64,000 bases of DNA from Trinickia mobilis. Lineage in GTDB: Bacteria > Pseudomonadota > Gammaproteobacteria > Burkholderiales > Burkholderiaceae. Under the pieces are notes generated by a model. It searched no databases, had not been told where the DNA came from, and saw nothing but the letters and a program-made list of their open reading frames with translations. Below are positions 43,721 through 51,471 of this stretch, piece by piece (position 1 is the stretch's first letter; every line of letters begins with the position of its first letter). The DNA lies in contig NZ_JAFLRF010000002.1 of assembly GCF_017315705.1 (NCBI RefSeq), positions 415,548-479,547 on the forward strand, given 5' to 3'. A program made the position numbers and the translations under genes.

Positions 43721-44764
43721 ATGAGCACCGCAACGAAGCTGCTTTGCCTGAGACCGGCGGACCCTATCCCACTGGAGACACGAAGAACCGCGATGCCCCG
43801 ACCGGGCAAGGGCGAGGTTCTGGTCCGGGTCGAGGCGACGTCGGTCAATCCCATCGACGTTAAGCGCGCCAAGGGGTACGGCCGGCGTCTCCTGAGCCTC
43901 AAAGGGGCAGGAAAGTTTCCTCTGTCCCTCGGCAACGATTTTGCCGGAGAGATCGTTTCAGTGGGCGCCGGTGTCAGCCCGTGGCTACCGGGCGACCGGG
44001 TCATGGGGTTGGTGCCTACAGGTAAGAAGGGCGGTGCGCATGCCACGCACCTGACGGTGAACGCTCGCCTAGTGCGGCCGATGGTCGGCGGGCTCGCTTC
44101 CAACGAATTGGCGGCTTTTCCCTATACTTTTACCACGCTCTGGCTGGCGCTACGCGGCGCTGGCATCAATGAAGGCAATGCAAAAGGGCGGAACGTGCTG
44201 GTGCACGGTGCATCGGGTGGCCTCGGCCAGTTGGCGCTTCAGGTCCTTGGGGCGTGGGGAGCTTCAGTCACCGCCATCTGCAGCAAGGCAAACATCGACC
44301 TCTGCCGGAATCTCGGCGCGACCAGAGTATGGGACAGGACCCGCGGCCGCTTGGACGAACTGCCCGATTATTTCGACGCCTGCCTGAATTTCGGCGCCTG
44401 GGAGGATGAGGCAGCCCTTCTCGGCCGGCTCCGGCAGGGAGCCCTGGGATACGCCACAACCGTTCATCCGCTCCTCAGCAACATCGACCGCTGCGGTCTT
44501 CTATTGGGGGCTTGGCGCTCGCGCCAGGACTGGCGGCGTATGCAATCGCTGGCCGACGCGAAGGGCGCACAATACCGCTGGATCATATTCCAACCGGAAG
44601 CAAACGCGCTCGACATGCTGCACCCATTCCTCACGAAGGGCGCGTTGACGCTGTCCGTGGGCGTGTCGGTGCCATTTTCCGATGCAAAGCTGGCGTTCGA
44701 ACACGCCGCCCAACACAAGAAGGGGCGCGCGATTTTGCTTCCCATGGAGGCTCCGGCAAGTTGA
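43721..44764 (+). CDS. Zinc-free MDR-family quinone oxidoreductase-like protein
   Basis: A 347-residue medium-chain reductase. It has the GroES-like start PGKGEVLVRVEATSVNPIDV, FPLSLGNDFAGEIVSVGAGV and LPGDRVMGLVP, then the NADPH-binding motif NVLVHGASGGLGQLALQVLG. The zinc-binding Cys/His set of alcohol dehydrogenases is lacking, which points to a quinone or enone reductase. It follows the FeS subunit gene with a 2-bp gap (stop TGA at 43716-43718) and ends the cluster. It may reduce a quinone or an unsaturated intermediate of the pathway. This is inference. Confidence 0.85.
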   Translation: MSTATKLLCLRPADPIPLETRRTAMPRPGKGEVLVRVEATSVNPIDVKRAKGYGRRLLSLKGAGKFPLSLGNDFAGEIVSVGAGVSPWLPGDRVMGLVPTGKKGGAHATHLTVNARLVRPMVGGLASNELAAFPYTFTTLWLALRGAGINEGNAKGRNVLVHGASGGLGQLALQVLGAWGASVTAICSKANIDLCRNLGATRVWDRTRGRLDELPDYFDACLNFGAWEDEAALLGRLRQGALGYATTVHPLLSNIDRCGLLLGAWRSRQDWRRMQSLADAKGAQYRWIIFQPEANALDMLHPFLTKGALTLSVGVSVPFSDAKLAFEHAAQHKKGRAILLPMEAPAS

Positions 44765-44883
44765 CGAGCGCGGAGTCCCTGCGCGGCTCAAGAATAGCCG
44801 GTTCGAGCTGGCTCATCGCACACTTCGATTTCCTCTGCGCGTTCGAAAGATGCGTCGCCCGCTACGTTCTCGTGCTTTTAATA

Positions 44884-44917
44884 TTGACATAAATATCAAT
44901 GTTGAGTTTAATGTCAC
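44884..44917 (+). promoter_or_regulatory. TetR-module promoter, copy D
   Basis: TTGACA (44884-44889), 17 bp, TTTAAT (44907-44912), then GTCAC. The spacer again has ATCA five bases after TTGACA. There is no leftward promoter and no TetR gene beside it. It lies at the right edge of the catabolic cluster and points to the broken frame at 44942. Confidence 0.6.
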
Positions 44918-44941
44918 GATTGTGGCCTGCCCGGTGTCACG

Positions 44942-45139
44942 ATGGAGGGCGATGTCGTGGGCGCAGCCGCGCGGCTCGTGGTGTTGGGGCGTGTGCCGAT
45001 GCAGCTTCCCGTGGGCGCGCGACGTGAACTCGTGCGCGTCGTCGACTGACGGCATATTCTCACCGTCGAATACGAAGGCAGTAAGGCGGGCTTCATCAAA
45101 TTGAGTAGGTTGATAACGCTTGCCGAGGCAGCACTTTGA
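44942..45139 (+). pseudogene. Possible broken small gene after promoter copy D
   Basis: From ATG 44942 the frame reads MEGDVVGAAARLVVLGRVPM and on to ARRELVRVVD, where a TGA (45047-45049) stops it. The same frame then stays open with RHILTVEYEGSKAGFIKLSR and ends at 45139. Its codons look gene-like, but no family is recognised and there is no strong ribosome site. It could be a relic of the gene once driven by promoter D. Confidence 0.3.
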
Positions 45140-45567
45140 ATGCAACGCGCCTATCAGCAATGGCGGCACTGTTCGGTGCAGCGATCGCCGGCCTGACATC
45201 CGTTGTCGCGCAACGAACGCAGGCCAAGGCTGAGTGGCTTGCGCACGACCGCATCCGCCGGCAGGAACTCTATAAGGAGTTCATCGAGGAGTCCTCGCAT
45301 TGCTATGTACACGCGCTTCAGCACAATGAGCCGGACCTTGCTGCTCTCGTCAGTCTGTTCGCGAAGATAAGCCGTATGCGTGTCCAATCCTCGACTGAGG
45401 TTGCGAACGAGGCCGATTTGGTTGGGCGAAAGATTGTGGATACCTATCACGCGCCGGAAAAAACATTTATGCAACTGCGCGAAATGCTCGGCGACGGTTC
45501 GATGGACATCCTCGGTCGATTCAGCGACGTTTGTCGCGCCGAGTTCGCTTCGCTGCGGGAGCGGTAA
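45136..45567 (+). CDS. Conserved hypothetical protein with N-terminal membrane anchor
   Basis: A 143-residue protein. The first 25 residues (LSAMAALFGAAIAGLTSVVA) form one hydrophobic span, followed by a long helical soluble part: RTQAKAEWLAHDRIRRQELY, KEFIEESSHCYVHALQHNEP, LVSLFAKISRMRVQSSTEVA and FMQLREMLGDGSMDIL. The start is TTG 45136; ATG 45160 would shorten it by eight residues and keep the span. It resembles small anchored Burkholderia proteins of unknown role. It lies after promoter copy D but separated by about 200 bases. Confidence 0.65.
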   Translation: MNATRLSAMAALFGAAIAGLTSVVAQRTQAKAEWLAHDRIRRQELYKEFIEESSHCYVHALQHNEPDLAALVSLFAKISRMRVQSSTEVANEADLVGRKIVDTYHAPEKTFMQLREMLGDGSMDILGRFSDVCRAEFASLRER

Positions 45568-45725
45568 TTGTGAGTGAAGAGTCAACGCGGGGGTTGCACG
45601 AATTGGTCGGGGTCGGCCGGGACACTGTCAAATTCTGTGTCGAGAGAACCAATGCGAAACCCGTCATCTGACATGCGCGCCTATGTGGTGGCACTACCGA
45701 TGGTGATCTCATTAGTACGGGTTCC

Positions 45726-46448
45726 ATGAAGCGGGAACGCATGACACATGCACAGCGCGGAGAACAGACGCGTGAGCACCTACTTGAGGCTGCGCGGACG
45801 ATGTTCGTCAAAAAGGGATTGGCCGCCACAAGCGTGGAGGACATCGCTGCCGCGGCCGGCTACACGCGCGGCGCGTTCTACTCGAATTTCGACGGTAAGC
45901 CGGAACTGCTGCTTGAGTTGCTGCGCCGGGACCACGACAGCGCGCAGGCCAATCTGCGAGCGATCATGGAAGAGGGCAGCACTTCCGCTGGAACGACGGC
46001 GTGCGCCATCGCTTACGACAGCCGATATTTTCGTGATCAGGACTTCTTTCTGCTTTGGGTCGAAGCGAAACTACTCGCGTATCGAGACGCGGGTTTTCAG
46101 GAATGCTTTAACGCCTTGCGGCATGAAAAGCTCGACCAGGTCAGCGCGTACATCCGCGCATTTTCGGAGCGCGACGGCAGATCATTGCCCCTGCAGGCGG
46201 ATGCCCTCGCACTCGGCTTAGTGAGCTTGTGTGATGGAGTGCAGTTCTTCAGACTCTGCGATCCGCAGATGGTGAGCGACCAGGTGATGCAGACCGTGCT
46301 TGCCGGATTTTTTTCCTGCGTATTGCGGCGGGGGGCGGAAGAAGCACCGCAGGCCGATTATCGGGAGGGCGTGCCCGACCGAGGCCACGGACGTTGGACG
46401 CCCACCGCGGGCGCCGACAATACCCATGACCCGGGCCCAGCACGGTGA
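45726..46448 (+). CDS. TetR-family regulator (not of the paralogue trio)
   Basis: A 240-residue protein from ATG 45726. The HTH domain is RGEQTREHLLEAARTMFVKK, SVEDIAAAAGYTRGAFYSNF with DGKPELLLELL. The effector part has RDQDFFLLWVEAKLLAYRDA and LVSLCDGVQFFRLCDPQMVS. The recognition helix YTRGAFYSNF differs from the FGSFYNHF of the trio, so its operator is likely different. The C-terminal 30 residues are low complexity. Possible targets are the downstream small gene and the enoyl-CoA hydratase gene. Confidence 0.88.
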   Translation: MKRERMTHAQRGEQTREHLLEAARTMFVKKGLAATSVEDIAAAAGYTRGAFYSNFDGKPELLLELLRRDHDSAQANLRAIMEEGSTSAGTTACAIAYDSRYFRDQDFFLLWVEAKLLAYRDAGFQECFNALRHEKLDQVSAYIRAFSERDGRSLPLQADALALGLVSLCDGVQFFRLCDPQMVSDQVMQTVLAGFFSCVLRRGAEEAPQADYREGVPDRGHGRWTPTAGADNTHDPGPAR

Positions 46449-46588
46449 AATTGAAGGCAACTGCCTTGCCAACGCGCTGTACCCCGATCACCCTGGCGGC
46501 CGTCAGAACTCGAAGCCCCACAGAGGTCTTTAGTCTCGTACGGTTGGCGCCGGTAGTTGTGTATGTGAAGCTGAAAAGGAGACTGTCA

Positions 46589-46792
46589 ATGTATTACGAC
46601 CGTACGAATTCCCAAATTATCGATCACAGAAGCGGCACGAATGATCCGAGCGACGTGGGTTCGGCTTCGAACAATGTCGTCGAGCTGATCAATGCCACTC
46701 CGGCGAAGAATTGGGCATGGGCGCACCATAGCGACTTATACGACTGGATGGACTCGCATAGTCCGTTTCCTGCATCAGGCTCGTCGGAGTGA
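46589..46792 (+). CDS. Small hypothetical protein
   Basis: A 67-residue protein starting MYYDRTNSQIIDHRSGTNDP and containing NVVELINATPAKNWAWAHHS and DLYDWMDSHSPFPASGS. ATG 46589 follows AAAGGAG, a strong ribosome site. It is soluble and rich in Asp, Ser and Trp. I recognise no family. It lies between a TetR gene and an enoyl-CoA hydratase gene on the same strand. Confidence 0.5.
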   Translation: MYYDRTNSQIIDHRSGTNDPSDVGSASNNVVELINATPAKNWAWAHHSDLYDWMDSHSPFPASGSSE

Positions 46793-46910
46793 CCGCGGAA
46801 TGGCGGCGCAAGCTATCGGCGATTCAGGGAACTCGAATCGCGTCGGTCGTCCATTGGCGACCGGCTGGGAAAATCGCCGCAGACTTAAGCCAGACTTCTC
46901 GAGGTTACCC

Positions 46911-47759
46911 GTGCATAACGAATACTTTCAGATCAGCAACGAATCCGGCATCGCACATCTCCAGCTGAACCGTCCCGACCGCTTCAATACGATGGGCCAG
47001 GCCTTCTTCACCGGGTTGCGCGACGCTGTACTGACGCTCGATGGCACGGGCGATACTCGCGCCCTTGTCATCAGTTCCACCGGAAAGCATTTTTCGGCCG
47101 GAATGGCGCTCGACGTGTTCACCGGCACGATGGATGGGTTTGACAACAGCAGTCCACGGGCCCGGTTGGGCTTCCAGCACGCATTGAGAAATCTGATGGA
47201 TTGCTTCGATACGCTCGATCAGGTCAGGTTTCCCGTCATCTGCGCAATTCAGGGCGGCTGCATCGGCGGAGGCCTCGATCTCGCCGTCGCCTGCGACATT
47301 CGCATTTGCACGACCGATGCATTCTTCGCATTGCAGGAAACTCAGATCGGCATGACGGCTGACCTCGGTGTGCTCCAGCGCCTGCCGAAAATCATTCCCG
47401 CCGGCATGGCCCGCCAGATGGCCTACACCAGTGAGCGGTTGAGCGCCGAGCGTGCATTGGCAGTGGGCCTGGTGAATGCCGTGTTGCCCGATGCCGAGGC
47501 GCTGCTCCAACACGCGATGGAACTGGCCCGAACCATCGCGTCGAAGTCCCCGCTGGCCGTTGCCGGGTGCAAGACTGCGATCAACTTCGCGCGCGATCAT
47601 AGTACGTCCGAATCTCTGCGTCATATGGCCTTGCTGCAGAGCGCGATCTTCGACACCCAAGATCTTGCCGAGGCAATTTCGGCCTGGCATGGAAAGCGAC
47701 AGGGTCGCTTCGACGCATTGTCGCCGCTGGTAACCCGCGAGACGGGCAATCCGCGGTGA
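46911..47759 (+). CDS. Enoyl-CoA hydratase/isomerase family protein
   Basis: A 282-residue crotonase-fold enzyme from GTG 46911 (preceded by CGAGG). It has IAHLQLNRPDRFNTMGQAFF, ALVISSTGKHFSAGMALDVF (the first oxyanion segment), the second oxyanion motif IQGGCIGGGLDLAVACDIR and an acidic residue in ALQETQIGMTADLGVLQRLP (Glu and Asp at the two catalytic positions, as in dienoyl-CoA isomerases). So double-bond isomerisation or hydration of a CoA ester is likely. The substrate is unknown. A link to the upstream acyl-CoA ligase is possible but the genes are 9 kb apart. Confidence 0.9.
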   Translation: MHNEYFQISNESGIAHLQLNRPDRFNTMGQAFFTGLRDAVLTLDGTGDTRALVISSTGKHFSAGMALDVFTGTMDGFDNSSPRARLGFQHALRNLMDCFDTLDQVRFPVICAIQGGCIGGGLDLAVACDIRICTTDAFFALQETQIGMTADLGVLQRLPKIIPAGMARQMAYTSERLSAERALAVGLVNAVLPDAEALLQHAMELARTIASKSPLAVAGCKTAINFARDHSTSESLRHMALLQSAIFDTQDLAEAISAWHGKRQGRFDALSPLVTRETGNPR

Positions 47760-47943
47760 CAGGGAGCCGCTGCAGGCCAGTCGCGCACTCGCTGGTTTGC
47801 AGCCGTCCCGCTGGGAAGGTCAAAATCCGACGGGAAAGTCCTGTTCCATTGAATCGACCGTCCTCGACTCGCTTCCCGGCCGCGCTAACTCGCAACGGAT
47901 CTGATGCAAAGTTCTGGCGCGAGCCAGCAAAAGGCCTGCAAGG

Positions 47944-48249
47944 TATCCCGACGGTCGGTCCATGGCAACACGCGGAAGAGGCTCCGGCATAGTCGGCTGC
48001 AACGTTCAGGCCGCCGTGGACACGAAGCATCACCTGATCGTTGAACACGAGGTAACTAACGTCGGAAACGATCACGGACAACTCAGTAGGATGGCACTGT
48101 CTGCGAAGACCGCGATGGGTAAGACAAAGCTGAAGGTTATGGCGAACCGGGGTTACTTCACCGGCCCGGAGATATCCTTCAGCGCAAGGACGGCGTCGCT
48201 CACGATGGACCACATAAGAAAAGTCGCGCACGACGACTCCGACGGTTGA
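47944..48249 (+). mobile_element. IS1182-type transposase fragment
   Basis: A remnant that reads GRSMATRGRGSGIVGCNVQA, AVDTKHHLIVEHEVTNVGND and KVMANRGYFTGPEI, the central catalytic portion of IS1182-family DDE transposases (VGYNVQ.AVD..HHLIV..EVTN). Both the start and the end of the transposase are missing, and no terminal inverted repeats were found. It marks an old insertion. Confidence 0.75.
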
Positions 48250-48309
48250 AGCGGGGCTGCGCCTCGGCGGTGTCCCGCTGCGCTCTCTCGCTCTTCGGTG
48301 GCTACGATG

Positions 48310-48827
48310 CACGCTCGCGCAGGATTTGCGGGAAGTTAATCCATCGAGGTAGTCTGACCACAAGGTCAGCATTTCGCGGCGTGCCGTTAGGTACACGGCC
48401 CGGTTGTACGCGCCGCGGACGCCCGTCGGCGCGTGCACGAATTGGCTTCGCCGACGTCGTTCAGAAAATCAGCCGCGTGCAACGTGGTGCGTCCCATGAC
48501 GCGAAGGCCATCTGCGACCGTCACGTTGTTCGAGTAGAACATATTGTCCAACGCCTTGAGCAGCGATGACGGGGTCATTGGAATGTCCGGTGATTTCCCG
48601 TCGGGAAATACCAAATCACTCTGCTCCCCCAGGTCGTGCAATTAGGTGAATACTGTAACCGTCCGGTCAGTCAACGGTACCTCATGCGCCCGGCACAGCT
48701 TGGTCCCCGCAGCACGTATGGACCATAATCGACCGTCAAGGTCGATCTCCACCCGCTTTTGCTGCCGGACCGAAGCGATGCTCAACACGACAAGTGATTC
48801 AGCCCTATTTTTTCCGTTAAGCTCCAA
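48310..48827 (-). pseudogene. Tyrosine recombinase (phage-type integrase) C-terminal remnant
   Basis: Three consecutive pieces on the minus strand: EIDLDGRLWSIRAAGTKLCR with HEVPLTDRTVTVF, then after an in-frame TAA LHDLGEQSDLVFPDGKSPDI with GLRVMGRTTLHAADFL, then in a shifted frame AYNRAVYLTARREMLTLWSD with YLDGL. This order matches the catalytic domain of P4-type integrases, but the N-terminal half is absent and the Arg/His/Tyr set cannot be completed. It has at least one nonsense codon and one frameshift. Confidence 0.7.
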
Positions 48828-49221
48828 CCTTACTCGGCAACTAAAATCGGAACTCTGTGCGCGTGTAAGTGCGGCAAGGATCTGAGGCAGGAGTCGAAAG
48901 TCGTAACTCGATTTTCCGCTGGTTTACGCGTGAACACGCCAGATGCCCGCTATATCGGTCTCTGAGAGTCGGAACTTAATTGTGCGTTGATAGCGGTTCT
49001 CAACCGGGAATATCGTTCCTACTCGGTCAAATCGCGCCAATTTCGGGAAGAAAGTCCTTACCTCGCTTGTTGGTGAGGACTTTCCGCCGGTGGTCGAACT
49101 CGCTGCCGACGATATGAACGCTCTGTAGGTGAGCATTTTCGGGACTCGGAGGGCGCCTGAGTTCTGCAGCACTCCACCACCGCCATTCAGAGCGGCACGT
49201 CCTCGATCAGGGCCCCAATCG
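48828..49221. other. Intergenic region among mobile-element relics
   Basis: About 390 bases between integrase and transposase remnants. No gene is recognised; frames on both strands look random. Confidence 0.35.
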
Positions 49222-49362
49222 ATGGGCAATATCGTAGCGCACACGATGCCTGTATTGGCCTGGATGATCGACGATAAAGCGCTCGAGCCGCACGTTCCAG
49301 TCTGGGAAAAGTCTGCGCGCACACGGCACGGTCCGTTTCACCAGACCGGGTTCGGCTTTTAG
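49222..49362 (+). mobile_element. Transposase fragment (IS1182-like)
   Basis: The frame reads TMPVLAWMIDDKALEPHVPV followed by WEKSARTRHGPF, which matches the IS1182-type segment (MLAW.V....I.PH.PV.DKS.R.DG.FSR). It stops at 49362. It is a second, separate transposase relic and contains no ends. Confidence 0.6.
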
Positions 49363-49377
49363 GAACTTGCATGCCAT

Positions 49378-49626
49378 TCAAGTCCCAAGCCGATACGCGG
49401 TCATCGAGGGACGCTGCATGCGCGGCGGAAATACGCACCAGCCGCCATCGCCGTGTCGAAAGAAGAAGATTGCTCGCGGGCCGGTTCTAGTTGACGCTTC
49501 GACGTGCGCGTAGCGCCCCGCGTCTCCGCGTATATGCCCAAACCGAACCACGCGGATCCGTCCGCCCGGACCGGGTGCAAGCCACTTCTCGACCAGATAA
49601 TGCAGCGACTTCTCGGCGGTGTTCAT
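49378..49626 (-). CDS. Small hypothetical protein, FFFRH family, copy 3
   Basis: An 82-residue protein starting MNTAEKSLHYLVEKWLAPGP, then IRVVRFGHIRGDAGRYAHVE, AIFFFRHGDGGWCVFPP and a MTAYRLGT end. ATG 49626 follows CAGGAG. It is the intact reference for the copies at 22199-22435 and 38609-38846. The family appears to be a short helix plus a beta sheet with a conserved FFFRH-D-G-W core. Function unknown; all copies in this window lie near regulators or mobile relics. Confidence 0.75.
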   Translation of the reverse strand: MNTAEKSLHYLVEKWLAPGPGGRIRVVRFGHIRGDAGRYAHVEASTRTGPRAIFFFRHGDGGWCVFPPRMQRPSMTAYRLGT

Positions 49627-49845
49627 GGTCAACTCCTGCGACCTTGTCCCTTGGCTCTTCGTGCCGGCGCTCGGGTACGGCGACCTTTGCACGGTGCATC
49701 GGGATGATCACAAGAGTAGGGCTGTTTATATATTCGCGATAGTTAATGTTTTTTATATTTAAGATAACTAATAGATAATCGATCGAGGATGTCCGGCGCC
49801 ATCGACGATTGGGCGGATAGCGCCGCGCTCCGCCTCGATCCGCAA

Positions 49846-50235
49846 TCATGCGCCGACAAGTGCAGGCAAGCTCAAGTCACCCGAGACGCGCGTTGCTGGC
49901 GAGATCGCTTGCGGCACGTTCGCGGCGCGACTCCCGGTTGCCGCAGCCCCGGCTAACGTCGGGAGACATTGCGGCATGCGAGCGGTTTTCTTTTCGAGAA
50001 TGGCCCGACTCAAGAATTCCGCGCTGTACGCGTGGAGCAGGTGCTTATGGTGGTCCTGGATGTACGCCGTGATCCGTGCTTGTTCACCGTCGATTGCTGC
50101 GAGCGAGATGAGGGTTTGCGCGTCCCAGCGAAAGCGCAGCCCGAGCTCGGCGAAGGCCGTGTTGTACGCGCAGAGCTGTGCTTGCACCTCACGATCATGC
50201 GCGAGTTCGTGTCCCTCACTATGTACCTGACCCAT
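49846..50235 (-). CDS. Conserved hypothetical protein
   Basis: A 129-residue protein starting MGQVHSEGHELAHDREVQAQ, then LCAYNTAFAELGLRFRWDAQ, TLISLAAIDGEQARITAYIQ and DHHKHLLHAYSAEFLSRAIL. The first 85 residues are helical, with several conserved His; the tail is Ala-rich. ATG 50235 has a GAAGGAGA ribosome site. It is of a type I associate with Burkholderia and has no known function. It is divergent from the GntR gene with a 245-bp gap. Confidence 0.72.
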   Translation of the reverse strand: MGQVHSEGHELAHDREVQAQLCAYNTAFAELGLRFRWDAQTLISLAAIDGEQARITAYIQDHHKHLLHAYSAEFLSRAILEKKTARMPQCLPTLAGAAATGSRAANVPQAISPATRVSGDLSLPALVGA

Positions 50236-50376
50236 GTTCGTCTCCTTCGGTTGAGAGGTTCAACCGAAGAGTAAGAACGGCAGTCAATAAATGATAGTTA
50301 AAGTTTTATTTGAAAACCATAAGCTATTGACTATGCATCGTTCTCTCGCGGAGCTCGCTTGAACAACAACTGGTGT

Positions 50377-50391
50377 GTGATATACAGTATA
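50377..50391. promoter_or_regulatory. Candidate GntR operator, upstream of the regulator gene
   Basis: GTGATATAC at 50377-50385 followed by AGTATA. The same sequence occurs inverted at 51433-51441, before the oxalyl-CoA decarboxylase gene. It lies 90 bp before the GntR start codon, where self-control would be expected. Confidence 0.55.
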
Positions 50392-50480
50392 AAAAATATG
50401 TTTTGACGAGCCGCTGCACCGCAACATACCGTCAGGCGGTCCTATGTAGGAATCTTTCAAGAATAGGGGACACATTACCG

Positions 50481-51200
50481 ATGGCTGCTGATTCGCATGA
50501 GGATGCTCGTCCGACGCCTGTCGCCTTGGTGTTGACGCCGATCAATGCTTCGGCTTCGTTGCGCAATCAAGCGTACGCAAGGCTGAAACAGGCCATAGCC
50601 GAAGCCGATATTTATCGCTCGCATGAGGAGTTCCGGCTCGACGAAAAGGAGCTGACCGAAGCGCTCGGCGTAAGCCGGACACCGGTGCGCGAAGCCATGA
50701 CGCTGCTCGAGCAGGAAGGATTCCTGCGCACGGTACCGCGACGCGGAGTCTACATTCTGCGTAAGACGAAGAAAGAAATCGTCGAGATGATCTATATGTG
50801 GGCGGCGCTTGAAAGCGTGGCCGCGCGGCTTGCGACGCTGCGCGCGTCAGACGCGGACATCGCGGCGCTACGCCATATGTTTGACTATTTCAGCGAGACG
50901 ACGCCGGCGGACCACATCGAAGAGTACTCAGACGCGAACATTGCCTTTCATCAGGCAATTGTCCAACTGTCCAAGTCGCAGATCATTGCCGACACGATCA
51001 AGAACATCTTCGTGCACGTGCGGGCGATTCGCCGGACGACGATCGCGCGGAGCGACCGTGCGTCACGCTCGATCGGGGACCACATGCGCATCATCGAAGC
51101 GCTTGAACGGCGCGACACGGAACGGGTCGAGGAGCTCGTGCGCCAGCACTCGCTGGATCTCGCGGCGTTCGTCGAAGCCAACTGCGATTTCCTCGACTAA
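50481..51200 (+). CDS. GntR-family (FadR-type) regulator of the oxalate genes
   Basis: A 239-residue protein from ATG 50481. The winged helix is seen as ASLRNQAYARLKQAIAEADI and ELTEALGVSRTPVREAMTLL with EQEGFLRTVPRRGVYILRKT. The C-terminal FCD domain has YMWAALESVAARLATLRASD, the metal-ligand region EYSDANIAFHQAIVQLSK (Asp and His), and DHMRIIEALERRDTERVEEL with a third His. FCD domains bind metal and organic acids, so oxalate or an oxalate-derived compound is a likely effector. It lies 270 bp before the decarboxylase gene, in the same direction, and matching half-operators precede both genes. Confidence 0.9.
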   Translation: MAADSHEDARPTPVALVLTPINASASLRNQAYARLKQAIAEADIYRSHEEFRLDEKELTEALGVSRTPVREAMTLLEQEGFLRTVPRRGVYILRKTKKEIVEMIYMWAALESVAARLATLRASDADIAALRHMFDYFSETTPADHIEEYSDANIAFHQAIVQLSKSQIIADTIKNIFVHVRAIRRTTIARSDRASRSIGDHMRIIEALERRDTERVEELVRQHSLDLAAFVEANCDFLD

Positions 51201-51406
51201 GCGATGCGTCGGGCTTCCGCATAAGCCTATGCGCTGCCCTCCAGCCCCCATCGCCGACTGACTCGGCCTCGCGCGGCAGCGACCGGTGCCGCGTTGTCCC
51301 TTTTCATCCCCATCCGGTATTTCACGTCCGAAGGGCGATGCCGCCTTTGGATCGGTGGACGCCTCCTTTTTGCTGCGACGCCGCATCAAAAGATCTACGA
51401 GTACTG

Positions 51407-51441
51407 TTGACAAATACTGTGTGTAGTATATGGTATATCAC
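51407..51441 (+). promoter_or_regulatory. Promoter and GntR operator of the oxalate operon
   Basis: TTGACA at 51407-51412 is a strong -35 element. TATGGT at 51429-51434 gives a fair -10 after 16 bp. GTATATCAC at 51433-51441 overlaps it and is the inverse of the GTGATATAC before the regulator gene. A TATAT-TATAT imperfect dyad spans 51427-51438. A GntR dimer here would block polymerase. Confidence 0.55.
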
Positions 51442-51471
51442 AAATCACACCGCCCCTTAGGAGGAGACGTC

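Noticed and set aside
48924..49322. Minus-strand frame of 132 codons
   Set aside because: It is opposite a transposase fragment on the plus strand and shows no domain.
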